Shown here: in pieces, positions 51,648 to 60,564 of the stretch
Layout of the letters: each line of letters starts with the position of its first letter
Numbering within the stretch: position 1 is the first letter of the stretch
NCBI RefSeq assembly: GCF_040253585.1
Contig: NZ_JBELAU010000001.1
Location: forward strand, 1-64,000
From: Emticicia sp040253585
Lineage (GTDB): Bacteria; Bacteroidota; Bacteroidia; Cytophagales; Spirosomataceae
Length of the DNA: 64,000 nt
Direction: 5' to 3'
Position numbers and translations under genes: made by a program
The notes under the pieces: model-generated
Databases searched by the model: none
What the model was told of the DNA's origin: nothing
The model's input: only the letters and a program-made list of their open reading frames with translations

Positions 51648-52253
51648 ATGGCAAGATACACAGGTCCAAAAGTTAGGATTTCAAGAAAGTTTGGTGAACC
51701 AGTAATGGGGCCAAGCAAAGCATTAAGTAAAAAGGCATATCCTCCAGGCCAACATGGCAAAGGTCGTAAAAGCAAAAAATCTGAATACGGTCAACAATTA
51801 ATTGAAAAACAAAAGGTAAAATATACTTATGGTATATTGGAGCGTCAGTTTGCACGTTTCTTCCACCTTGCTTCTGTTAAAGAAGGACGTACGGGTGACA
51901 ACCTATTGAAACTTTGTGAAGGTCGTCTTGACAACACAGTTTATCGTTTAGGAATTGCTCCAACACGTCGTGCTGCACGTCAGTTAGTTACACACTGCCA
52001 TATCACAGTTGATGGAACTGTTTTAAATGTTCCTTCGTTGATTTTAAAACCAGGTCAGATTGTTGGTGTACGTGAGAAATCAAAAGCTCTTGTTGCCATT
52101 TCTGATAGCTTAAAAGCACGTAACGCAAAACGTTACAACTGGTTAGAGTGGGATGCTACTGAAATGGTTGGTAAATTTATCAGCTACCCAGAGCGTGACC
52201 AAATCCCTGAAAACTTCAACGAGCAGGCTATCGTCGAGTTATATAACAAATAA
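51648..52253 (+). CDS. rpsD: 30S ribosomal protein S4 (zinc-free type)
   Basis: A 201-residue S4 (YTGPKVRISRKFGEPVMGP, then GRLDNTVYRLGIAPTRRAARQLVTHCHI with the S4 RNA-binding domain; landmark RRAARQLVTH). The N-terminal CxxC zinc ligands are absent. In enterobacteria S4 represses the alpha operon; no matching pseudoknot was identified here. Confidence 0.97.
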   Translation: MARYTGPKVRISRKFGEPVMGPSKALSKKAYPPGQHGKGRKSKKSEYGQQLIEKQKVKYTYGILERQFARFFHLASVKEGRTGDNLLKLCEGRLDNTVYRLGIAPTRRAARQLVTHCHITVDGTVLNVPSLILKPGQIVGVREKSKALVAISDSLKARNAKRYNWLEWDATEMVGKFISYPERDQIPENFNEQAIVELYNK

Positions 52254-52370
52254 TATTTGTACAGTGGTTGTGCCATTACTGTTAAAAACAGTAGTGGCAC
52301 AGCTACGTTTTTTTATTGGTGGTATAGCTAACCACCTTTTAGTTAACGAAAACAAACACACTGCATACGT

Positions 52371-53360
52371 ATGTCAATATTAGCATTTCAAATGCCTGAC
52401 AAGGTTGTCATGGAAAAAGCTGACGACTTCCATGGCTTTTTCGAGTTTAAACCACTCGAAAGAGGGTATGGTGTGACCATCGGAAACGCACTTCGTCGTA
52501 TTTTGTTGTCTTCTTTGGAAGGTTACGCAATTACTTCGGTTAGATTCCCGGGGGTATTACACGAATTTTCGAGCATTGATGGGGTTGTTGATGATGTCAC
52601 TGAAATCATCCTTAACCTTAAAATGGTTCGTTTCAAAAAAGTTTCTGACTATGTAGACAACAAATTTACAGTTAGAATCAAAAACCAAAGTGTTTTGACT
52701 GCGGGTGACCTCGGGAAATTTACACAAAGTTTTCAAATCTTAAACCCTGATTTGGTTATCGCTCGTATGGACGACCAAAAAGAATTGGAGATTGAAATCA
52801 TTGTTGATAAAGGACGTGGTTATGTGGCTGCTGACGAACAAAAACAAAACGATTTACCAATTGGATTTATTTCGATTGATTCAATCTTTACACCAATCAA
52901 AAATGTTAAATATAGCATTGAGAATACCCGTGTAGAACAAAGAACTGACTACGAAAAACTCTTACTTGAAATCAAAACGGATGGTTCAATCCACCCTGAG
53001 CGTGCTTTACAAGAGTCTGCTCATATTTTGATTCAACACTTCTTGAAGTTTACGGACGAAAACATGGTATTTGATACCAAGAAAGATGACGAAGACAATA
53101 TTGTTGATGAAGAATTCTTACATATGCGTAAGCTATTGAAGACTTCGTTGCAAGATTTAGACTTGTCGGTACGTGCGTACAACTGTTTGAAATCTGCGGA
53201 TATTCGTACTCTCGGCGATTTGGCAAGACTTGAAGTAGCTGATATGATGAAATTCCGTAACTTCGGTAAGAAGTCATTAACGGAGTTGGAGCAATTAGTT
53301 GCTGACAAAGGCTTACACTTCGGTATGGATGTATTGAAATACAAGTTAGACGAAGATTGA
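52371..53360 (+). CDS. rpoA: DNA-directed RNA polymerase subunit alpha
   Basis: A 329-residue alpha subunit. The N-terminal dimerisation domain (LERGYGVTIGNALRRILLSS) and the C-terminal domain (SVRAYNCLKSADIRTLGDLA, then RNFGKKSLTELEQLV) are both present. Length and position between rpsD and rplQ are standard. Confidence 0.98.
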   Translation: MSILAFQMPDKVVMEKADDFHGFFEFKPLERGYGVTIGNALRRILLSSLEGYAITSVRFPGVLHEFSSIDGVVDDVTEIILNLKMVRFKKVSDYVDNKFTVRIKNQSVLTAGDLGKFTQSFQILNPDLVIARMDDQKELEIEIIVDKGRGYVAADEQKQNDLPIGFISIDSIFTPIKNVKYSIENTRVEQRTDYEKLLLEIKTDGSIHPERALQESAHILIQHFLKFTDENMVFDTKKDDEDNIVDEEFLHMRKLLKTSLQDLDLSVRAYNCLKSADIRTLGDLARLEVADMMKFRNFGKKSLTELEQLVADKGLHFGMDVLKYKLDED

Positions 53361-53364
53361 TATA

Positions 53365-53452
53365 ATAATGCTTAATGTTTGATGGTTAATGTTTAATTAT
53401 GTTGTTTCTGATATTTATAATTAAACATCAACCATTTATCATTAACCATTAA
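53365..53452. repeat. AT-rich inverted repeat between rpoA and rplQ
   Basis: Arms of about 35 bases (53365-53400 and 53414-53452) are near-perfect complements built of TTAATG and GTTTAAT words. The same words reappear after the ECF sigma gene near 59031. It lies in a 200-base gap without a gene. Confidence 0.7.
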
Positions 53453-53561
53453 TAATAAGTTATCGAACCGCAGTTATCGAGTAAATTAATTAACAATCGT
53501 GATAGGTGGAATTGCCAAGACTGCGTAGGCATTTTTGACCGTTACTTACGAAACAAATACA

Positions 53562-54158
53562 ATGAGACACGGAAACAAAATCAACCATTTAGGTAGAACT
53601 CACTCGCACAGAGATGCGTTGTTGAAAAATTTAGCGATTTCTTTAATCCAATACAAGCGTATTGAAACAACTTTGGCTAAAGCTAAAGAATTGCGTAAAT
53701 ATGTTGAGCCTTTGATTACGAAATCAAAAAATGACAGCACTCACTCTCGTAGAACTGTTTTCTCTTACCTACAAGACAAAGAAGCTATCAAAACATTGTT
53801 TGGTGAAATTGCTGAGAAAGTGGCTAACCGTAACGGTGGTTATACTCGTATCATCAAATTAGGAACACGTTTTGGTGATAACGCTGAAGTAGCTTTGATT
53901 GAATTGGTTGACTATAACGAAGCATTATTGACTTCGGTAGAAGAAAAATCTACTAAAACACGTCGTAGCCGTCGTGGTGGTAAGAAAACTGAAGGAGCTG
54001 TTGAAGCTGTCACAGTTGAAACTGCTGCTGTTGATGAATCATCAGCTGAGGTTGTAGAAGAAACACCTGCTGCCGAAGTAGTAGCGGAAGCTGCTCCTGC
54101 CGTAGAAGAAGCTCCAGAGGCACCAGCTGCTGAAGGTGAAGAAACGAAAGAAGCTTAA
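53562..54158 (+). CDS. rplQ: 50S ribosomal protein L17 with acidic Ala/Glu-rich tail
   Basis: A 198-residue L17. The core (MRHGNKINHLGRTHSHRDAL, then GGYTRIIKLGTRFGDNAEVALIEL, short form TRIIKLGTRFGDNAEVALI) ends near residue 120. A basic segment and then an Ala/Glu/Val-rich tail of about 65 residues follow, as in other Bacteroidota L17. The frame extends to a TTG at 53535, but the ATG at 53562 matches the family start. A terminator follows directly, ending the ribosomal operon. Confidence 0.95.
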   Translation: MRHGNKINHLGRTHSHRDALLKNLAISLIQYKRIETTLAKAKELRKYVEPLITKSKNDSTHSRRTVFSYLQDKEAIKTLFGEIAEKVANRNGGYTRIIKLGTRFGDNAEVALIELVDYNEALLTSVEEKSTKTRRSRRGGKKTEGAVEAVTVETAAVDESSAEVVEETPAAEVVAEAAPAVEEAPEAPAAEGEETKEA

Positions 54159-54182
54159 TTGCTCGTAAAGTTTTAGCGAAAA

Positions 54183-54212
54183 AACCTCAAACGAAAGTTT
54201 GAGGTTTTTTTT
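54183..54212 (+). terminator. Intrinsic terminator at the end of the ribosomal protein operon
   Basis: A 10-bp perfect stem AACCTCAAAC (54183-54192 with 54197-54206), a GAAA tetraloop and eight T. Confidence 0.9.
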
Positions 54213-54284
54213 ATGGGCTTTACAACCTTTTAATAATACTTTCAGTCAAAGGATATAGTAATGAATTCTATAATCTCAAAATGT

Positions 54285-57200
54285 ATGAAATATATTTATA
54301 TCGTACTTATTTTTTGTAATGTGTTTCACTTGACTTTTGGACAGGGAGAGGTTGAAATGAGTGTAGATGGAGATTTCTCTCGATGTAATATTTTAGATGT
54401 AAAAATAGATAAAAGTAATAACCGTATTCTGACTGGTAATTATAGTAATGACTTAGGAGAAATAAGGTCATTGTATATTAACCAAGTCAAATATAACTTG
54501 CCAAGTGCATCTGGCTTTTTCTGTATTAAATTAAACGAAAAAAAAGAGGTAGTTTGGCTTAAAACTATTCAGAGAAAGACTGCTTCAAGGTATAGTTTTG
54601 CTTACTCGGTGCTTGATGATAGCAGTAATGTGTATGTAATAGGGAAATTGCAGCAAGTATTGCAGTTTGATGAAAATACGACTCTTGATAGTCCGACAGG
54701 AGATATTTTTGTGGCAAAATATGCGAGTGATGGAAAACTAAAGTGGGCTAAGAAATATGTCGGTAGTAGCGATGAGGCGTCGTTCAGACCAAAAATTGAC
54801 AAAGATGGAAATTTATATATTTTAGGGAGATACCAAAAAAGTTTGGAAGTTGGAGGAAAGGAAGTTTTAAAAGCAGTTGGACAGAACCCAGAACCATATT
54901 TATTGAAATTGGATAGAAATGGTAATTTTATTTGGGCAAAAGGATTTGATGAAAAATTAGAAGTAAACTTAGTTACAGTAAATAAGAATAATAATATTTT
55001 TTTATCAGGTAATTTTACAGGGAGCGTCATATTGAATGACAATATTAAACTGCAATCAGCAGGCTATAAAGATATTTTCTATGCTAAATTTGACCCAAAT
55101 GGGCAAGTTTTGTGGGCAAAAGCAATCGGAAGTAGTCAAAGGGACAATAGTAATGCGATAGAGGCAGATGATTTTGGAAATATTTATTTGGCGGGTGTAG
55201 TTTCAAATGAAGCTAAGTTTGACACCTTGCAAGTGAGTTTAAAATCAGAGTTGAATGAAAATATATTTATCACTAAAATTGAAGGTAATAAAGGAAAAAT
55301 CGAATGGGTGAGAAATATGACTTATGGGGGGAATCTTTTTGATGTGTATCAATATGGTGATGCAGTTAGATTTCTAAAGTTAAATAATGCAGGAGAGCCT
55401 TATTTTATTGGAATTGTTATGGATTATTTGAATATAGGTGAGGATATTAAGTTTAAGGGTAACTATTTTAAGGGAATACAGTATATGGTCAAGTATAGTA
55501 CAGAAGGTAAATTACTATATGCTTCAGATTCTCCTGCTTCTGTTGGAGATGGGTTAACAATTTGGAATTCGATGGCTTTCACTTCACAAAACGAAATTCT
55601 AATATCAAGCTTTAAAGATGGTTTTACACGCAGAACTACATATACAACGTCATCCTTGCTAAAAAAGATGGAATTAAATAGCAATAGCTGTAGTAATGAT
55701 ATATTTCCAATTGAGCGAGATAATTCTAATATTTTAAGTATTGCTAAATCTGTTGTAGATAATAAAAACTTCAATTATCAATGGTATAAAAATGGTGAGG
55801 CAATTTTAAATGGAACACAAGCATCGTTTCAAACAAAAGAGCCAGGCTATTACAGCTTGAAGTTGATAAATAAGACTAACTCGGCTTGTGAAGTTAGTTC
55901 GTCGAATAGTATTCCTATTTTTCAAACAGTGGATAATTACCCGCCAATATTATCAGCCAGTTCATTCAATCCTAATACAATTGTGTTAAACTCAATAGTA
56001 CCTAAAACTGAATGGTTTTTAGATGGGGAGTTATTAGTTGGAGTAAATAATAATTATTCTCATACATATAGCTTAGAGGGAACTTACAAAGCAAAACAAT
56101 ATTTTGATAATGGAATCGTGAAGGAATCGAATGAGCTTGTTATAAAAGATGGTTTAGTCCTTAATGTTACTAAAGCAGTAACCTATGATGATGGCGATAT
56201 TTGTAAGCCGATGCCAAACCTGATTGCTACTATTAATAATCAAGTTTTTCCAAACAATGATTTAAGGTATCAATGGTATCAGAATGGTTTGGCTGTCAAA
56301 GATTCAACTTTTAAGCATTTTAGAGCGGTTACTTCTGGTGAATACCATGCTATTATTTTTGTAGTTTCACGTAATCAAGCTTATTCAACGGGTAAATACA
56401 AAATCGTAATAGAAGATTTTCCAAAATCATTACCGATTACTAAAATAGAAGATGTATGTGGAGCGAAAGCATTATTGAAAGTTGATGATTCATTTATTCA
56501 GCGATATGGTTTTCAAAGTATTATTTGGAGAGTTGATGATAAAGTAATTGCAGAAGCTACACAACCATTTTATAATGCCAACAAAAGTGGATATTATACA
56601 TTTTCGGTACAATATAAAGAACCCAATACAGGAAAAACATGCACTTACAATTCATTTACTACATTTGAGAAGAAAAATGATTTTAAACTCAATTTAGGCT
56701 ATGCTTTTGCGGGTTCTGGGTGTGTGGTTGACTCATTTAAGGTTTTTACAGAGCAAAATCCCAGATATTCTTATACATGGACAAAGAATGATGTTCCAAT
56801 CGAAAAACAGACTTCGAGCGAGATTTTTATTAAAGATAAAGCTCGCTACAAAGCTATTGTAAAAAGAAATGATGGTTGTATCAATGAAACTGATGAAATA
56901 TCGCTAAAGGGTTGTACGTCTGACGAATATGAAAAATTTCTATTGATAAATCCCCCTTTGATAGTAGCCGATAAAAAATCAATTTATCCAAATGAAAAAG
57001 CCGTACTAAGTGTCGAAAGCTGCTCAAATGTAAATTTGCAATGGCTGAAAGATTCAAAACAACTATCTGGAGCAACTCAGAAAACATTAGAGGTAAATGA
57101 AACGGGAAATTATATGTTGCAGCTTGAGAAATTTGGTTGTGTTGCCACTACTAATGCCGTCAGAATAAGTGTTGAAACCATACTCGCCGTAGGGGAAGAG

Positions 57201-57452
57201 AACCCCAATTTCAATATTGAAGTTTATCCAAATCCGACCGAAGAAAGACTGTTTGTCTCAATTCCTTCGCAAATAAATATGCCCATTGAAGTGAAAATGA
57301 CCGATATTTCGGGTAAATTGATGGGGAATTATGATTTTTTAGCATCGAATAGTCAGTCTATTGATTTAAAAACCTTTCAAGCGGGTATATATTTTTTGGT
57401 GTTTGAGATGCAAGGAAAGCGAGTGGTGAAAAAAGTCATAAAAAATAATTAA
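54285..57452 (+). CDS. T9SS type A cargo: beta-propeller and Ig-like protein
   Basis: A ~1055-residue secreted protein. The ATG at 54285 (MKYIYIVLIFCNVFH) gives a good signal peptide; an alternative ATG at 54261 adds eight residues. The N-terminal half holds propeller-like repeats (DDSSNVYVIGKLQ, KDGNLYILGRYQ, LDRNGNFIWAKGF). Later come several Ig-like segments (YQWYKNGEAILNGTQAS). The last ~80 residues are a Por-secretion type A tail (FNIEVYPNPTEERLFVSI, then MTDISGKLMG, GIYFLVFEMQGKRVVKKVI). It is expected to be exported by T9SS and processed at the surface. Ligand unknown. Confidence 0.92.
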   Translation: MKYIYIVLIFCNVFHLTFGQGEVEMSVDGDFSRCNILDVKIDKSNNRILTGNYSNDLGEIRSLYINQVKYNLPSASGFFCIKLNEKKEVVWLKTIQRKTASRYSFAYSVLDDSSNVYVIGKLQQVLQFDENTTLDSPTGDIFVAKYASDGKLKWAKKYVGSSDEASFRPKIDKDGNLYILGRYQKSLEVGGKEVLKAVGQNPEPYLLKLDRNGNFIWAKGFDEKLEVNLVTVNKNNNIFLSGNFTGSVILNDNIKLQSAGYKDIFYAKFDPNGQVLWAKAIGSSQRDNSNAIEADDFGNIYLAGVVSNEAKFDTLQVSLKSELNENIFITKIEGNKGKIEWVRNMTYGGNLFDVYQYGDAVRFLKLNNAGEPYFIGIVMDYLNIGEDIKFKGNYFKGIQYMVKYSTEGKLLYASDSPASVGDGLTIWNSMAFTSQNEILISSFKDGFTRRTTYTTSSLLKKMELNSNSCSNDIFPIERDNSNILSIAKSVVDNKNFNYQWYKNGEAILNGTQASFQTKEPGYYSLKLINKTNSACEVSSSNSIPIFQTVDNYPPILSASSFNPNTIVLNSIVPKTEWFLDGELLVGVNNNYSHTYSLEGTYKAKQYFDNGIVKESNELVIKDGLVLNVTKAVTYDDGDICKPMPNLIATINNQVFPNNDLRYQWYQNGLAVKDSTFKHFRAVTSGEYHAIIFVVSRNQAYSTGKYKIVIEDFPKSLPITKIEDVCGAKALLKVDDSFIQRYGFQSIIWRVDDKVIAEATQPFYNANKSGYYTFSVQYKEPNTGKTCTYNSFTTFEKKNDFKLNLGYAFAGSGCVVDSFKVFTEQNPRYSYTWTKNDVPIEKQTSSEIFIKDKARYKAIVKRNDGCINETDEISLKGCTSDEYEKFLLINPPLIVADKKSIYPNEKAVLSVESCSNVNLQWLKDSKQLSGATQKTLEVNETGNYMLQLEKFGCVATTNAVRISVETILAVGEENPNFNIEVYPNPTEERLFVSIPSQINMPIEVKMTDISGKLMGNYDFLASNSQSIDLKTFQAGIYFLVFEMQGKRVVKKVIKNN

Positions 57453-57504
57453 AACCATTACAACCTTTTTCAAAATTAACAGTCAGTACATAAAAGAAGC
57501 AAAA

Positions 57505-58455
57505 ATGGTTCGACTATTCTCCATATTATTGGTATTTATGTTTGTGTTTTCTTGCGATGTAGCAAGAGAAGATAGCGTAGCGAATCCAGTAGTTTTTGAT
57601 GAAAACACATCGAATGTTTTCTATACGTTGGCCGAATCTAATTTGAGCATTGACCCAACGGCTTTTGACAAGTTGAAGTCGGCCAGTTCGTTGGTAGTAA
57701 GTCAATTGCCAGTAAGTGGAGAAGCGAAGTTTATCAGAAATGGCTTTGTATTTTATCGTGCAAATAATTCTACGGCTACAAATGATGCTTTCGTTATAAG
57801 TGGAAAGGTGGCCAATGGGAGCTCGGTAAGCGAAGAAATAAAGATAAATTTTGTGCAGAATCAAGCAAATTTGCCATGTTATGCAGGAACACTCGGAGAT
57901 AAGGCAACAACCGAAACTGGAAAATCAGCCGAAATAAACGTGATGGACAATGACAAAACGTGTAGCCTGATTGGTGAAAACTCTTTGAGAATTGAGATTC
58001 AACCCACTAACGGAAAAGCTGAGATTATTGACCGAAAAGTAGTTTATACACCAAACCCTGATTTTATAGGCGAAGATATTTTTTTCTATCGAATAGGTAT
58101 CAATAATAACAAAAATCCAGTAGCTCCCGTAGAGGTAAGTGTCTCAGAATCAAAGGATTGTACGAACGGAATGACCGATGATATAGTCAATGTTTTGAGC
58201 TATTCACCTAATACAGATTTAGCTTTAGATGTTTTGCAGAATGATAAAATTTGTACGATTTATCAACAAGCAACACTGAAAATTATTACAAATCCAATAA
58301 TTGGAACACTTAGAATTGGGAAAAATAATGCGGATAAATCGGTGATTTACTATCAATCAGGTACTATTCCGAAAGGAATTCAGACTTTTGAATATGGACT
58401 TTATCGAGCCGAAAAAGTATTTATAAAAGCGAAAGTAACAATCAATTTTAATTAA
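57505..58455 (+). CDS. Ig-like domain lipoprotein
   Basis: A 316-residue lipoprotein with lipobox VFSC (Cys17). Two Ig/cadherin-like repeats are visible (AEINVMDNDKTC, then NGKAEIIDRKVVYTPNPDFIG, short form VVYTPNPDFIGEDIFFY; and LALDVLQNDKICT). Six cysteines in the mature part suggest disulphides in the periplasm or at the outer membrane surface. It lies 52 bases after the T9SS type A gene and just before an ECF sigma gene. Function unknown. Confidence 0.85.
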   Translation: MVRLFSILLVFMFVFSCDVAREDSVANPVVFDENTSNVFYTLAESNLSIDPTAFDKLKSASSLVVSQLPVSGEAKFIRNGFVFYRANNSTATNDAFVISGKVANGSSVSEEIKINFVQNQANLPCYAGTLGDKATTETGKSAEINVMDNDKTCSLIGENSLRIEIQPTNGKAEIIDRKVVYTPNPDFIGEDIFFYRIGINNNKNPVAPVEVSVSESKDCTNGMTDDIVNVLSYSPNTDLALDVLQNDKICTIYQQATLKIITNPIIGTLRIGKNNADKSVIYYQSGTIPKGIQTFEYGLYRAEKVFIKAKVTINFN

Positions 58456-58487
58456 ATTCATATAGCCTACACTATTACCCAGCTTTT

Positions 58488-59030
58488 GTGCAGTCAAACG
58501 ACCGTGAATTATTAGAAGGGTGCCTCCGACGAGATTCTAAGGCACAAGCGGCACTTTATCATCAGTATAAAGGTCGCTTTTTTGGTATTTGCCGCCGTTA
58601 TGCCCAAAGTCGTGAAGACGCTGAAGATTTACTTCAAGATGCATTCGTAAAGATATTTTTAAATCTAAATGAGCTGCGAAGTGCCGAACAAATGAGTGCT
58701 TGGATTAGGCGAGTTGTCGTGAATGTGTGCATAGATTACTATCATAAAAAGGTAAGTTTGACAAATATTGAGGAAATACCAGATATTCCAACAGGAAATT
58801 GGGAAAACGATAATGTGATAAGTCAGATGAGTAATCAAGAATTATTGATGGCTGTGAATGAATTGCCCGATGGGGCGAGAGTAGTTTTCAATTTGTTTGT
58901 GATTGATGGTTTTTCGCACCAAGAAATTAGTGAGAAACTCAATATTACTGAAGGAACATCGAAATCTCAATTATTTTTTGCCAAGAAAATTCTCAGGAAA
59001 AAACTCGAAGAAATGGGAGTAAGGGCGTGA
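58488..59030 (+). CDS. ECF-type RNA polymerase sigma factor
   Basis: A 180-residue sigma-70 family ECF factor starting at GTG. Region 2 (LYHQYKGRFFGICRRYAQSREDAEDLLQDAFVKIF; landmark DAEDLLQDAFVKIF) and region 4 (LPDGARVVFNLFVIDGFSHQEISEKL) are visible. The next gene on the strand encodes a probable anti-sigma protein. There is a 32-base gap to the Ig-like lipoprotein upstream, so the three may be one unit. Confidence 0.93.
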   Translation: MQSNDRELLEGCLRRDSKAQAALYHQYKGRFFGICRRYAQSREDAEDLLQDAFVKIFLNLNELRSAEQMSAWIRRVVVNVCIDYYHKKVSLTNIEEIPDIPTGNWENDNVISQMSNQELLMAVNELPDGARVVFNLFVIDGFSHQEISEKLNITEGTSKSQLFFAKKILRKKLEEMGVRA

Positions 59031-59089
59031 TGATTAATGTTTAATGAAAATAAGTTACCAGTTACACAGTAACAAATAACTATTTACAA

Positions 59090-60505
59090 ATGGAAAATTT
59101 TGAAGATAACATAGAAAAAGAATACCACGAGCGTTTTCAGGATTTTGAAGAAATGCCTGATGATGCGGTTTGGAATAAAATTCAGGAGAGAATTACCCCC
59201 GAACCCGAAAGACGTCCGATTGTTTTTTGGTGGAATAACTATCGCTCAATGGGAATTGCAGCGAGTATTTTGCTCGGTTTATTGGGAGGAGGATATTTAT
59301 TCTCAACTTTTTTTGATATTACTAAATCACAATCTACTAAAATCACTAAATCTACACCAGTTGGGGAGAAAAAACAAACTACTCAAGCTACACAACTTTT
59401 AACTAAAAATAGCACGCTAATAAACGCAACATCTGAAAAAACTAATGAAGCGGGAAATGCTGCTGAAAAACAGGTAAAAACAATAATTACGACGCCTGAA
59501 ACGAGAGAACGTTTCATTGCAAGTAAAACTTTTAATGAAAATGAACCAACCATTAATGAACCAAAAGTTGAAGAACTAAAAAAAGAAACCTTTTCATTTG
59601 AAACTTTAGCCAAACAAGAGCAAGTAGATCAAGGTTTTGAATCAAAAACACAAAATCAGACCATAATAAATGGCTCAGAACTTGTTTCTTCTAACCCAAA
59701 TTCTCCACAAAATACTACAAAGACTACCGAAGAAAGAACTACAATAAGCACTGAGAAATCTAAGTTATTTAGTGATCAATTTGCTTTTTTAATGCCAAAA
59801 AATACTGATATTCAGTCAGTTAATAAAGTTTTAAATGTACCAGTGTTACCTCAAAGCGAAGCAGTTTTTGCATTTGAAGAACCACGTCGAGACCGTTTAG
59901 TATTTATTCCACCAACCGAAATTTATGCAAATGTTAGTCCAATGCTGAGTTATTATGTTTTTTCGCCGAATAGAGCCGATAATTTTGTGGTAAAAGATTT
60001 CAATAGTTCGTCTAATAGACTAAGTTTTGCAGCTCAATTGGGAGTTGTTTATCCATTAGGTAAGAAACTCGATATTCGTACAGGGCTTAGTTTTATGGCA
60101 GGAAAATCAAATTTTAGTTATGGATTAACAAATAATAGCCAGAAAGTGGTGAAAGTGATTGATGAATTAAATATTGAAGTACAACCCGTAAATAGTATAA
60201 ATATTGAGCAAAAAAACTGGCAATATGTAGAGCTACAAAGTGATTTGTTGTATTCCGTGAAGAAGCTTCACGCTGTTTCAGTGGGTTTTAGAGCGGGTGT
60301 TCAGACCTCGGCTTTGAATAAACCAGTCTTTAATGGTCGAATCGGCTATCGTATCAGTAAGCCAGTCAACAATAGGGTTGCTTTGTGGCTTGAACCTTCG
60401 GTTGTGATTTCACTTTCTTCTCAAGAATCTATTGATAATCATTTCATGTATCATACTACGGGATTCGGGTTGAATATGGGCGTGAGTTTATTGCGGCAAG
60501 ATTAA
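59090..60505 (+). CDS. Probable anti-sigma protein with outer-membrane beta-barrel-like C-terminal domain
   Basis: A 471-residue protein encoded right after the ECF sigma factor. Residues 1-50 are acidic and cytoplasmic (EYHERFQDFEEMPDDAVWNKI resembles Bacteroidota anti-sigma-like leaders, short form FEEMPDDAVWNKIQ). A single membrane helix lies at about 53-73. A long Thr/Lys/Asn-rich linker follows (about 80-270), then a beta-strand-rich domain (LSFAAQLGVVYPLGKKLDIRTGLSF; short form AAQLGVVYPLGKKLDIRTG) resembling a small outer-membrane beta-barrel. Function as anti-sigma is inferred from position; an alternative is a stand-alone outer-membrane protein. Confidence 0.75.
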   Translation: MENFEDNIEKEYHERFQDFEEMPDDAVWNKIQERITPEPERRPIVFWWNNYRSMGIAASILLGLLGGGYLFSTFFDITKSQSTKITKSTPVGEKKQTTQATQLLTKNSTLINATSEKTNEAGNAAEKQVKTIITTPETRERFIASKTFNENEPTINEPKVEELKKETFSFETLAKQEQVDQGFESKTQNQTIINGSELVSSNPNSPQNTTKTTEERTTISTEKSKLFSDQFAFLMPKNTDIQSVNKVLNVPVLPQSEAVFAFEEPRRDRLVFIPPTEIYANVSPMLSYYVFSPNRADNFVVKDFNSSSNRLSFAAQLGVVYPLGKKLDIRTGLSFMAGKSNFSYGLTNNSQKVVKVIDELNIEVQPVNSINIEQKNWQYVELQSDLLYSVKKLHAVSVGFRAGVQTSALNKPVFNGRIGYRISKPVNNRVALWLEPSVVISLSSQESIDNHFMYHTTGFGLNMGVSLLRQD

Positions 60506-60512
60506 AAAAACG

Positions 60513-60545
60513 AAAACCTGTGAAGACTTCCTTCACAGGTTTTTA
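60513..60545. terminator. Bidirectional intrinsic terminator
   Basis: A 13-bp perfect stem (60513-60525 with 60531-60543), a 5-base loop, an A-run and a T-run. It lies between the convergent anti-sigma and receptor genes. Confidence 0.9.
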
Positions 60546-60564
60546 TTAGAAACTTATTCAATTC

